NCBI GenBank assembly: GCA_018110825.1 | Contig: JAGBCL010000031.1 | Location: 1-64,000 of the forward strand | Reading direction: 5' to 3' | Length of the DNA: 64,000 nucleotides | DNA from: Oscillospiraceae bacterium | GTDB taxonomy: Bacteria > Bacillota > Clostridia > Oscillospirales > Ruminococcaceae | Shown: positions 35,034 to 43,743 of the stretch, one piece after another | Numbering within the stretch: position 1 is the stretch's first letter | How the letters are laid out: the number at the start of each line of letters is the position of its first letter | Made by a program: the position numbers and the translations under genes | Notes under the pieces: model-generated | Seen by the model: only the letters and a program-made list of their open reading frames with translations | Database searches by the model: none | What the model was told of the DNA's origin: nothing

Positions 35034-37061
35034 TTGAAGTTTGAAGAAAGATTAACGGAACTTATGAACGAGGTGGATGTTCCCGATGAATTATCGCCTC
35101 AGAATATTGCTCTTATGTTAAAAGAAAAGAGCACACAGTCCAAGATGGAAGCGGAACACAGATATACAAAAGCTGCTCCAAGTATTTCTGCACAGCGCAG
35201 AAGCATTGTTATGAGGACTGCCGTTGCTACCGCTGCTTGTGCCGTGTTTGCGGTCGGTATGTGGGCATACAACGAAAATATGGCTTCTCAGGAGCAGATT
35301 GAAGCGCCTGTTGAATACGAAGCTGTTTCACCTGAATCCTATGACGATTTCTACAATATCTATACCGGTATCACTCTTGAGCAGAACGGAACTGCTGATG
35401 ATAACTCGGATAAGACAATTGATGAAACAGTTACACAGCCCGTTACAGAAAACGATGTTCCATTCGATTATATTGAATATAACGGCAAGAACATCTCCGG
35501 GTCTGATGTTGTAAAGAGCGACGAAAATTATATCTACTGTCTCAAGGACGGTATCCTGTACATCATCTCCAAGGAAACTATGGAAGTTGTATCGGAAATC
35601 GAAAGTGATGTTAATCCGCCTGTCGAAATCTATATTGAGGGCGACAAGGTTATTCTCGTATCTTCCGAAACGGAGGAAGTTCACGAATTTACTTCAACCG
35701 ATGCCGAAAATTCTCAGAACGTGTCTGATGTTCCAGCAGATGACACACTCCCTACACAAACGGCAGTAACAAATTCCGACGAAGTAATCGAGGCGGTTTC
35801 CGACAACAAGTCTTATACAGAGGGCAATACTGACGGGGAGTCTGCAATTCCCGCGACAACAGTAAAAAAAAACGCAGTAGTTGATATCTACAGCGTTGAA
35901 AGCCCTGAAAATCCTGTACATATAGCTGCGTACAAACAGAACGGCAGCTACACATCTTCTAAAATAATTGATGGTATGCTTTATCTGGTATCGGCTTATT
36001 CCGATTACCGAGTAAAGCCGCTGGACACGCAGGCCGACCTTGACAGTTTTGTGCCTGCTTATTATTTTAATGGGGAAAAATATTTCGTTGCTGCAGCGGA
36101 TATTATTGTTCCCTCTTATGCAAACAGTACCGACTATACCGTTGTTTCCGCAATCAATGTGGGCAGCGATGATATAAAACCGACAGTCAAGGCTGTTTTG
36201 GGTTCAAGTAAAAATGTTTATTGCTCCGCTGGAACGCTGTATATCGCAGGCGTTGGCAGAAAGGAAAAGGAATATACGATTATTTCCGCATTTGACCTTT
36301 CAGACAGCGGAATTTCTTATCGTTCAAGCGGCTCAATTGAAGGCGCAGTTTTCGGGTGCAGCATGAACGAGTGTGACGGAATGTTCCGTATTGCAACAAA
36401 AATTACCGATGAAACAGGCGGCACATCAATTTCGGTGTACGTACTTGACAAAACACTTACTGTTATCAATGGCGCAGGCAAGCTTCTTCCGGGCGGTACG
36501 GCTTCGTCTGTACGCTTTGAGGAAAACTATGCAAGACTTATTGATGAAAACAACGAGTCGGCAATAGTTATTGACCTTAATTCAAATCCGCCTACACTGG
36601 TGCAGTCGCTCTTGGGCAGTTCAGCTTATCTCTATAGCTACTCAGAGGAAGCTCTTCTCGGTATTGGAAAATCCGATGATGGCGGTCTTACGCTGACAAT
36701 GTACAGTGCCGAAAACGGACTTGCCATAAATGGAATAGTCTTCGGCAATGACGGTACGGTAAAGGATTCTGCCGCATTTACCGACAGACATGCAGTGCTG
36801 ATTGACCATGAAAGCGGCGTAATCGGTGTTCCTGCATACAGCCATAACGAATTCGGTACGCAGAACAGCTACTATGTTTTTGCCTATGATGAAACAGTCG
36901 GCTTTGTGCAGAAGGGCGTCATCGAGTATGTGGACGTGGATGACAGTATGATTTTCCTGAGTGGTTCAGTAAGTAATGATACACTTTACATAATGAGCGT
37001 GGGAAGAGTTATTTCTGCACGTTTAAGTGATTTGAAGGTTATAGATTATTACGAATATTAA
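35034..37061 (+). CDS. Membrane-anchored beta-propeller protein, probable anti-sigma factor
   Basis: 675 residues. A cytosolic N-terminus of about 56 residues (FEERLTELMNEVDVPDELSP) could bind sigma. One membrane helix (about 59-79) leads to an extracellular part with a Glu/Thr-rich linker and beta-propeller repeats of the PF09826 kind, beginning with SGSDVVKSDENYIYCLKDG. The start is a TTG at 35034, 8 bases after AGGAGGT. The ATG-less start and the tight spacing to the sigma gene suggest co-translation. Anti-sigma activity is inferred from topology and position. A signal could be read by the propeller. Confidence 0.78.
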   Translation: MKFEERLTELMNEVDVPDELSPQNIALMLKEKSTQSKMEAEHRYTKAAPSISAQRRSIVMRTAVATAACAVFAVGMWAYNENMASQEQIEAPVEYEAVSPESYDDFYNIYTGITLEQNGTADDNSDKTIDETVTQPVTENDVPFDYIEYNGKNISGSDVVKSDENYIYCLKDGILYIISKETMEVVSEIESDVNPPVEIYIEGDKVILVSSETEEVHEFTSTDAENSQNVSDVPADDTLPTQTAVTNSDEVIEAVSDNKSYTEGNTDGESAIPATTVKKNAVVDIYSVESPENPVHIAAYKQNGSYTSSKIIDGMLYLVSAYSDYRVKPLDTQADLDSFVPAYYFNGEKYFVAAADIIVPSYANSTDYTVVSAINVGSDDIKPTVKAVLGSSKNVYCSAGTLYIAGVGRKEKEYTIISAFDLSDSGISYRSSGSIEGAVFGCSMNECDGMFRIATKITDETGGTSISVYVLDKTLTVINGAGKLLPGGTASSVRFEENYARLIDENNESAIVIDLNSNPPTLVQSLLGSSAYLYSYSEEALLGIGKSDDGGLTLTMYSAENGLAINGIVFGNDGTVKDSAAFTDRHAVLIDHESGVIGVPAYSHNEFGTQNSYYVFAYDETVGFVQKGVIEYVDVDDSMIFLSGSVSNDTLYIMSVGRVISARLSDLKVIDYYEY

Positions 37062-37096
37062 GCGGTACGCCGATTAAAGCGGCATACCGCTTTTTC
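37062..37096 (+). terminator. Terminator after the propeller gene
   Basis: GCGGTACGCCG pairs imperfectly with GCGGCATACCGC, then TTTTTC. It begins right after the stop codon. Confidence 0.8.
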
Positions 37097-37123
37097 TTTA
37101 TGTAAAATTAACCGCTTCAGCTA

Positions 37124-37152
37124 TTGACATTTGGAGAATAATCTGTTATAAT
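37124..37152 (+). promoter_or_regulatory. SigA-type promoter of the symporter gene
   Basis: TTGACA 37124-37129, a 17-base spacer, TATAAT 37147-37152. Confidence 0.85.
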
Positions 37153-37216
37153 ATAAGGACTTTAGCACTTTAAAGCTAACAAGATTTTGTGTATTAAAGC
37201 GAAAGGCGGCAATTTT

Positions 37217-38800
37217 ATGTTATATGTTATTCTGGTTGTGTATCTGGCAGTAATGCTTGGTATCGGCTTCTATTGCAGAAAGAAAACCTCATCGGTTTCT
37301 GACTTTGTGCTGGGAGGAAGAAGCCTCGGCGGCTGGTTTACAGCTTTTGCCTACGGTACATCTTACTTCTCGGCAGTAGTATTTATCGGCTATGCAGGAC
37401 AGTTCGGCTGGAGCTACGGTGTTTCAGCGGCATGGATTGGTATCGGTAACGCAATCCTCGGCTCAATGCTTGCATGGATGGTGCTTGGCAAGAGAACAAG
37501 AATTATGTCAAAGCAGCTCAATGCGGCAACAATGCCTGAGTTCTTTGAAAAGCGATACAATTCAAAGTCACTTAAAACAGTTTCCGCGGTAATCGTGTTT
37601 ATCTTCCTTATCCCGTATACAGCTTCCGTTTACAACGGACTTTCCCGTCTGTTTGCAATGGCATTTGATATTCCGTATTCCGCTTGTATTATCGGTATGG
37701 CTGTTCTTACAGCGGTTTACGTAATCGCAGGCGGCTATATGGCAACAGCAATCAATGACTTTGTTCAGGGTATCATAATGCTTATCGGTATTGCCGCTGT
37801 TGTAATCTGTGTAATCAACGGTAATGGCGGCTGGACAGAGTCTCTTATTGGTCTCGGAGAAATCACTGACAAGGGTGTTGAAGCAAATACACTCAACTCC
37901 CTCTTTGGTCCTGACCCTATCAACCTTTTCGGTGTAGTAATCCTTACTTCTCTCGGTACATGGGGACTTCCTCAGATGGTGCAGAAATTCTACGCAATCA
38001 AGGATAACAAGGCTATCACAAGAGGTACAATCATTTCCACAGTTTTTGCACTTGTGGTTGCAGGCGGCTCATACCTTATGGGCGGGTTCGGCAGACTTTA
38101 CGGTTCAGCTGATGCGGCTGTTGCAGAAGAAACAGGCAGAGCATTCATCGAAACAGGCTCAAACGGCAAGTTGGTCTTTGACTCAATCGTTCCCGCAATG
38201 CTTGAAATGGCGCTTCCTGAGCTTCTTATCGGTATTGTGGTAGTGCTCGTGCTTTCAGCATCTATGTCCACTCTTTCCTCGCTTGTACTTACATCAAGCT
38301 CAACTCTCACAATCGACCTTATCAAGCCTTTCTACAAGAAGGAAATGGACGATAAGAAGCAGGTTCTCATCATGCGTGTGCTTATCGCAGTTTTCCTGCT
38401 TATCTCTGTAATTATCGCACTTAACCCTAACGCTTACATAACAACACTTATGTCAATTTCCTGGGGTGCACTGGCAGGCGCATTCCTTGCACCGTTTATG
38501 TACGGCCTTTTCTCCAAGAAGATTACAAAGGCAGCTGTATGGACCAGCTTTGTAACAGGCGTAGGAATTACAGTTGTGCATATGTTCATCTTCAGCCTCG
38601 GCTTCTTCCCTGAAGCAACAAAGGCGGCAGCAGCTCTCCCTCTCAATATGGCTTCACCAATCAATGCAGGTGCAATTGCAATGATTGTGGGGCTTATCGT
38701 AGTTCCGATTGTAAGCGCAGTTACTAAGGTGGACAATCCCGAAAGAGCAAGTCAGATTGTAGAAGATTGCAAGAAACAGCTTAAAGAAGAAAACGTGTGA
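37217..38800 (+). CDS. Sodium:solute symporter (SSS family)
   Basis: A 527-residue transporter with about 13 membrane segments and the SSS hallmarks: SVSDFVLGGRSLGGWFTAF near residue 25, GYMATAINDFVQGIIML near 180, and a long helix 8 region with SASMSTLSSLVLTSSSTLTI where Na+-site Ser/Thr are expected. The overall pattern is closest to PutP-like proline or related carboxylate carriers. The substrate is not certain. The start is ATG 37217 after GAAAGGCGG. Confidence 0.9.
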   Translation: MLYVILVVYLAVMLGIGFYCRKKTSSVSDFVLGGRSLGGWFTAFAYGTSYFSAVVFIGYAGQFGWSYGVSAAWIGIGNAILGSMLAWMVLGKRTRIMSKQLNAATMPEFFEKRYNSKSLKTVSAVIVFIFLIPYTASVYNGLSRLFAMAFDIPYSACIIGMAVLTAVYVIAGGYMATAINDFVQGIIMLIGIAAVVICVINGNGGWTESLIGLGEITDKGVEANTLNSLFGPDPINLFGVVILTSLGTWGLPQMVQKFYAIKDNKAITRGTIISTVFALVVAGGSYLMGGFGRLYGSADAAVAEETGRAFIETGSNGKLVFDSIVPAMLEMALPELLIGIVVVLVLSASMSTLSSLVLTSSSTLTIDLIKPFYKKEMDDKKQVLIMRVLIAVFLLISVIIALNPNAYITTLMSISWGALAGAFLAPFMYGLFSKKITKAAVWTSFVTGVGITVVHMFIFSLGFFPEATKAAAALPLNMASPINAGAIAMIVGLIVVPIVSAVTKVDNPERASQIVEDCKKQLKEENV

Positions 38801-38808
38801 TTAATATT

Positions 38809-38835
38809 AAGCCGTCCCATTGGGACGGCTTTGCT
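38809..38835 (+). terminator. Terminator of the symporter gene
   Basis: Stem AGCCGTCCC/GGGACGGCT (38810-38818 with 38822-38830) with a 3-base loop, then TTGCTGTT. Confidence 0.75.
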
Positions 38836-38864
38836 GTTGACGAATTTGGATAGGTCTGATATAA

Positions 38865-38975
38865 TAAATTATAATTTAAAAACGAACGCAAGCGTTCGTT
38901 TACGGGTTTTTGCTTCGCAAAAACACCGTAGTTAGCACAACGCTACAACTTCTCTATGCGCTAAATTCCAATTTA
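38865..38975. repeat. Miniature modular repeat R5 (111 bp)
   Basis: It is bounded by TAAATTATAATTTA (38865-38878) and TAAATTCCAATTTA (38962-38975), the same end boxes as R2 and R3. Inside are AAACGAACGC/GCGTTCGTTT (38879-38900), GTTTTTGC/GCAAAAAC (38907-38924) and a GTAG...CTAC pairing with TTAGCACAACG in the loop. This looks like the same kind of element reduced to ends plus two hairpins. Confidence 0.75.
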
Positions 38976-38992
38976 CAATACAAGGAGTTTAT

Positions 38993-39664
38993 ATGACTTA
39001 CAATAAAATCTCAAAAGCAAAGTTTCTTTCCCGCCCCAACCGCTTTATCGCTTATGCGGAGCTTGACGGGAGAATTGAAAAATGTCATGTGAAAAACACG
39101 GGCAGGTGCCGAGAGCTTCTTATTGAAGGCTGCACGGTTTATCTGGAGCAAGCAAAAAATCCTGACCGTAAAACACGCTTTGATTTGGTTGCTGTTGAGA
39201 AAAACGGTATACTCATTAACATGGATAGCTATGCTCCTAATCTTGCGGTGGGTGAATTTCTTCCAAAGCTTTTCCCTGATTCGAAAATACGTGCTGAATA
39301 TACACACGGAAACTCACGTTTTGATTTTTACATAGAGGATAATAATAGAAAAATATTACTTGAAGTAAAGGGCGTGACCCTTGAAAATGACGGAGTTGCA
39401 ATGTTCCCCGATGCACCTACAGAGCGTGGTGCGAAGCACGTTGCTGAGCTTGCTGAAAGTATAAACGAGGGATATGAAGCGTATCTGTTTTTTGTGGTGC
39501 AGATGAAAGGTGTAAAGTATTTCACCCTTAATTCGGCAACCGACCCGAAGTTTGCCGAAGCGGTGCGGAAAGCGGCAGAACAGGGTGTGAAAATTCTTGC
39601 TTATGATTGCAATGTTACCTCTGAAACAATGGAGATAAATGAAAGGGTGAAAATAAAGCTATGA
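38993..39664 (+). CDS. sfsA: SfsA family DNA/RNA nuclease-fold protein
   Basis: A 223-residue SfsA. The OB-like N-terminal domain (FLSRPNRFIAYAELDGRIEKCHVKNTGRCRELL) is followed by a restriction-enzyme-like core with YTHGNSRFDFYIE, LEVKGVTLENDGVAMFPDAPTERG. Originally named for sugar fermentation stimulation; its real activity in the cell is unsettled. The start has AAGGAG 8 bases upstream. The stop overlaps the next small gene (CTATGA). Confidence 0.93.
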   Translation: MTYNKISKAKFLSRPNRFIAYAELDGRIEKCHVKNTGRCRELLIEGCTVYLEQAKNPDRKTRFDLVAVEKNGILINMDSYAPNLAVGEFLPKLFPDSKIRAEYTHGNSRFDFYIEDNNRKILLEVKGVTLENDGVAMFPDAPTERGAKHVAELAESINEGYEAYLFFVVQMKGVKYFTLNSATDPKFAEAVRKAAEQGVKILAYDCNVTSETMEINERVKIKL

Positions 39665-39834
39665 CAAACTGCGAAACCTGTACAAACTATGTCTACGACG
39701 ATGATTGGGATTGCTATACATGCATGGTTAATCTTGACGAGGACGAAATGGGACGTTTTCTCAGCGGTGCAAACTATGATTGCCCGTATTACCGCCTCGA
39801 TGATGAATATGGTGTTGTAAGACATCAGATGTAA
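39661..39834 (+). CDS. 57-residue Cys-rich acidic protein (DUF6472-like)
   Basis: ATG 39661 overlaps the sfsA stop by 4 bases, and the frame runs to TAA 39832-39834. The protein has MTNCETCTNYVYDDDWDCYTC at its N-terminus and CPYYR near the middle of its C-terminal half, so five Cys that could hold a metal, plus many Asp and Tyr. It looks like the small DUF6472-type proteins of Clostridia. It is probably translationally coupled to sfsA. The function is unknown. Confidence 0.75.
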   Translation: MTNCETCTNYVYDDDWDCYTCMVNLDEDEMGRFLSGANYDCPYYRLDDEYGVVRHQM

Positions 39835-39887
39835 GAAAGTTTATACAATTTATAAATGAACAAGGTGTAATTTTGTGCATATTTGTC

Positions 39888-39927
39888 GCCGAAAAGTCTT
39901 TACTTTTCGGCATTTTTGTGGTATTAT
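39888..39927 (+). promoter_or_regulatory. Terminator stem overlapping a promoter
   Basis: GCCGAAAAGT/ACTTTTCGGC (39888-39911) with ATTTTTG ends the sfsA unit. TTTACT (39899-39904), a 17-base spacer and TATTAT (39922-39927) form a promoter for the FnIII gene whose -35 is inside the terminator stem. Confidence 0.6.
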
Positions 39928-40009
39928 ATTGAAGAATGGATAACTGTCACCAAAAATAAATCCAAACATTTATGTTTGTTTAAGATAGGTATTTTTAGCG
40001 GAGGTATTT

Positions 40010-43000
40010 ATGTTGGATTTCAATACCAAAAGAGAAATATTGCGCAGCCTGCGTAATAAGAGAAATAACAATAAGCTTCTTTGGCTTCCCTGCGTGGTTG
40101 CAGAGCTGTTTGTGAAGCTTTGGTATGCTGTTGTCTGCAGCATTGATATGGCTCTTTCCGATAAGGAAGGTAACTTCCTCGGAATAAAGAGAGACAGAAC
40201 AGAAAGGTCAAAGCAGCGTCGTAAGGACGATATTGTTCATGTGAACAAACCGCTCTGGGGCAGAGTTCTTTCTGCTGTTCTTGCATTATCATTCATATTT
40301 ATGATGGTTCCGGAACTGGGCGTAATGGATTTTTATGTTTTTGCGGCTACTGAGGTTGAAGAGGTTGGTAACTCCGTTATCTTCGATGGCGTTGCATATA
40401 CCCTTGACCCTGAAATCAGTGGTGACAACTACTATTACTACAAGAACGACGAGTATCTTTACGCAAAGCAGAAAACTGTTGAAAATGTGGGCTTCTATAT
40501 TGGTTCATCTGCTGTAAGAGTGTGGTGGGAAAAGCCTATCATTTCTGCGGAATACATTAATACTGTTGAGGTTGCAAGCTATACGGTAACATTGTATGTC
40601 AAGGGTTCTGGTGAGGTTGTTGAAACAAAGACAGTTCCCGGTACAGGTACAATCTGCGACTTTACCAACAAGAAGACTAACACAGACTATTTCGTAAGAG
40701 TAAAGCCAACTTTCAATGTACAGCTTTACCAGTACATTCCTGCCGTAAAGGACGAAAACGGAACGATTACCGTTCCTGCAAGTATCCCTCCTGTTCCATC
40801 AAGACGCTTCTCTGTAGTGGGCAGCGAGTATGAACAGGTAATCGGTTTGCTCAACGCAGCAATGGGTATTCCTGTTGTTGAAAAATTTGACAACGACGAG
40901 CCTCTCGTTCTCTGGAACAAGGTTGTTCAGAACTACGGTGACGTAAAGGATATCGGCAAGGACGCTGACGGTTATATCATTTATCGCCGTACATATAATG
41001 GTGCTGCAAATACCTATGGCAGCTGGCAGGAACTTGCTGCTGTACCGTTCAACAGATACCTGACAGAAGATATAGCAACTGAGTATGATATTGCAGACTA
41101 CATTGAAAATCCTGCCGGAAGCAAGACCGACAGTAACAGACTCTACTATGTTGACTCATCAACTGTAAAGGGTGCAATTTACGACTACTATGTAATGGCG
41201 TACAGAAACGTTGTAGGCTCAAGCGCCTATGACGGCTCCGACCCGTTCACAATCAATTCGGGTGACGCAGGTGCTCACTCTCCTAAGCGTCTTTACAACA
41301 CTCCTAATGCTCCCGCAAGCGTTGTTGTAAAGTCCGACAAGAAGAATACACTTAACGTTTCCTGGAAACCTGGTAAGGGTCAGAACACAGGTTATGTTCT
41401 CTACCGTTCCGATGATTTCCTTTCTACTGATACGCTGAAGGCTCTTTCTCCGAACGGTGATGATACCAAGAACCCTTATTACAATGCAAAAACAGGAACT
41501 CTTGATTACTCCAAATATATAATGGACAAAGCCAAGGAGGTAACAAGAGTTACTACAGATACACTGGCTTATCCGGACAGCGATGAGGCACTTATCAATA
41601 CAGAGGATTATTACTACTATGTAATGGCTTTCCTTGACACCGGCGACGGTAACTATATCTACAGCCAGCCGACAAGCGCAAGCGGTAAGATCGACTCCTC
41701 ACTCTATCCTCCTCAGGGCTTGCTTGCAGAGCCAAGCGACGGACGTATCGACGTAAAGTGGGACAAGGTTGACGGCGCTGACGGATATAAACTCCATATC
41801 ACAAAGATTCAGAACAATGACGGTACAACAACAGGCTGTGGTAAGACAACCGTTGTTTATCTTACAAAGAACAGCTATCCTCACGTTGGCCTTTACAACA
41901 ATGAGGTTTACTCCTACAAGGTTCAGGCATATATCAATGCTACTTCAAATGCTGACCCGTCCGTTGAGGACTACGACAAGGTGCTCAGTGATTTCAGTGA
42001 CACAAGAACAGCTACAGTAGGCGAAACTCTTGGTGTTCCTCAGGATCTGGCACTGAAAACTTCTGACGGTAAGATTGACGTTTCCTGGAGTAAGGTAAAC
42101 GGTGCACAGGGTTATGAGCTTTACTACCGCTGCAACAACGGTACATGGAAAAAGGTTGATGTAAGTAACACGAAGTTCAGCCATACAAGACTCAACAACG
42201 GCGATGTTTATGATTACTATGTAAGAGCATATAAGGTTGTAAACGGTGTTACTGTTTACGGTGAAAATTCAAATGAAGTTTCCATTATGGTTGGTAACTC
42301 ACTTGACGCACCTAAGGACTTTATTGCTGAAACTGAAGACGGTGTTGTAAATCTCAGCTGGTCCAAGGTTAAGGGCGCAGAGGGTTATATCCTTTATGCA
42401 TATTGCAACGGTAAATATTATGAGGTTGACCTTACAAAAACAAAGTATGAACATACAGGTATCCTCAACGGCGAACAGTGGACATATTACCTTAAGGCAT
42501 ACAAAACTGTTAACGGCGAAAGATTTTTCAGTGATTCAACAAAATCAATTACTATTACAGTAGGTGAAACTCTCAACGGTGTTATGGACCTTATTGCTAC
42601 ACCTGGCAATCGTCAGATTGAGCTCAGCTGGTCCAAGGTCAAGGGCGCTGAAGGTTACATTGTATACCTCTATGATGAGGATACAATGGAGTTTGAACCG
42701 CTGACAATTACAAGTAAGCTGAAATATTTACATACTGGTCTGAAAAACGGCGAACCATATACATATATGGTAGCGGCATTCAAGACAATTAACGGTGAAC
42801 GTCATCTCGGCGATTACTCAATGGAGGTAACCTGCATACCAACAACAGGTTCTTCAACAGACGTGGACAGAACGCTCAATATCAAGGGTACAACACCTTA
42901 CGGTATTTCCCACAGTGAGTATATTTCCGCAAAGGCTAATCACGATGCTTTTGAAGAGTCCGTTGATGTTTACATCACAACCAATCAGGAATCAACCAAG

Positions 43001-43528
43001 GCGGTAAAGGACGTTCTGAAAAACTATGCAAACGGTCTGAGCAGCTTTATCATATATCCGTTTGATATCAGTGTCTATAAGGAAAATACCCTTATCAAGG
43101 TTGACCCGGCTCCGGGTTATACTGTTACAATGACAATTCCAATCCCTGATAAGCTTATTGCGTACAGAGACTATCTGACGGTTGTACATATCAATGAGAA
43201 CGGCGTTGAAGAGGTTGAGGAAACTGAATGGTATGATATTCAGGACCAGCGTCTTGAAGTTCTTCCATGTGCAATTCTTGATATTGATAATGTATGGTGT
43301 GTTCAGTTTGTATGTTCAAGCTTCTCGCCTTACGCTTTCGTAATCTATAAAGACCATATCAATGACGTTTCCTCAGGTGGAGGCGTTGCAGATGGTTCTT
43401 TTGCAGGCTCGTTCAATTCAGGCATGTTGCTGCTTACAGCACTTCCTGATATAATGCCAAACAACAAGAAGCTTACAGTTGTTGCAGGCAAAAAGAGATA
43501 TCGCATTACAAAAATTACAAAGAAATAA
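40010..43528 (+). CDS. Large secreted protein with fibronectin type III repeats
   Basis: 1172 residues. A cytosolic-looking basic N-terminus of about 85 residues precedes a hydrophobic segment (about 87-112, ending in VFAAT), unusually far in for a signal peptide. The rest is extracellular: a first FnIII-like domain (about 165-230), a linker region, then five clear FnIII modules whose core strands fall near residues 447, 579, 689, 781 and 870. The last modules are nearly alike (LSWSKVKGAEGYI). A C-terminal beta domain (about 960-1125) ends in a basic tail. No cell wall sorting motif or dockerin is seen. Probable surface protein for adhesion or substrate contact. GCGGAGG ribosome site. Confidence 0.85.
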   Translation: MLDFNTKREILRSLRNKRNNNKLLWLPCVVAELFVKLWYAVVCSIDMALSDKEGNFLGIKRDRTERSKQRRKDDIVHVNKPLWGRVLSAVLALSFIFMMVPELGVMDFYVFAATEVEEVGNSVIFDGVAYTLDPEISGDNYYYYKNDEYLYAKQKTVENVGFYIGSSAVRVWWEKPIISAEYINTVEVASYTVTLYVKGSGEVVETKTVPGTGTICDFTNKKTNTDYFVRVKPTFNVQLYQYIPAVKDENGTITVPASIPPVPSRRFSVVGSEYEQVIGLLNAAMGIPVVEKFDNDEPLVLWNKVVQNYGDVKDIGKDADGYIIYRRTYNGAANTYGSWQELAAVPFNRYLTEDIATEYDIADYIENPAGSKTDSNRLYYVDSSTVKGAIYDYYVMAYRNVVGSSAYDGSDPFTINSGDAGAHSPKRLYNTPNAPASVVVKSDKKNTLNVSWKPGKGQNTGYVLYRSDDFLSTDTLKALSPNGDDTKNPYYNAKTGTLDYSKYIMDKAKEVTRVTTDTLAYPDSDEALINTEDYYYYVMAFLDTGDGNYIYSQPTSASGKIDSSLYPPQGLLAEPSDGRIDVKWDKVDGADGYKLHITKIQNNDGTTTGCGKTTVVYLTKNSYPHVGLYNNEVYSYKVQAYINATSNADPSVEDYDKVLSDFSDTRTATVGETLGVPQDLALKTSDGKIDVSWSKVNGAQGYELYYRCNNGTWKKVDVSNTKFSHTRLNNGDVYDYYVRAYKVVNGVTVYGENSNEVSIMVGNSLDAPKDFIAETEDGVVNLSWSKVKGAEGYILYAYCNGKYYEVDLTKTKYEHTGILNGEQWTYYLKAYKTVNGERFFSDSTKSITITVGETLNGVMDLIATPGNRQIELSWSKVKGAEGYIVYLYDEDTMEFEPLTITSKLKYLHTGLKNGEPYTYMVAAFKTINGERHLGDYSMEVTCIPTTGSSTDVDRTLNIKGTTPYGISHSEYISAKANHDAFEESVDVYITTNQESTKAVKDVLKNYANGLSSFIIYPFDISVYKENTLIKVDPAPGYTVTMTIPIPDKLIAYRDYLTVVHINENGVEEVEETEWYDIQDQRLEVLPCAILDIDNVWCVQFVCSSFSPYAFVIYKDHINDVSSGGGVADGSFAGSFNSGMLLLTALPDIMPNNKKLTVVAGKKRYRITKITKK

Positions 43529-43536
43529 TTGAATTC

Positions 43537-43573
43537 AACCGCTTTTGATGTAAAAATCAAAAGCGGTTTTTTC
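43537..43573 (+). terminator. Terminator of the FnIII gene
   Basis: A perfect 13-bp stem AACCGCTTTTGAT/ATCAAAAGCGGTT followed by T residues. Confidence 0.85.
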
Positions 43574-43666
43574 GTCCAAATATACAATTCAAAGATGTAT
43601 GTGGACTTCAAAATTTATTAATACGGAAAAAATAATTTCAAAACATTAACAAAGCAATCGTTTTAA

Positions 43667-43695
43667 TTGACACTTTGTTATTTTTGAAGTATAAT
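43667..43695 (+). promoter_or_regulatory. SigA-type promoter of the 43744 lipoprotein
   Basis: TTGACA 43667-43672, a 17-base spacer, TATAAT 43690-43695. Confidence 0.85.
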
Positions 43696-43743
43696 ATGTT
43701 ATGGTCTTTAAGACTTTAATACAATAAGAAAGGCAGAAGTAAT

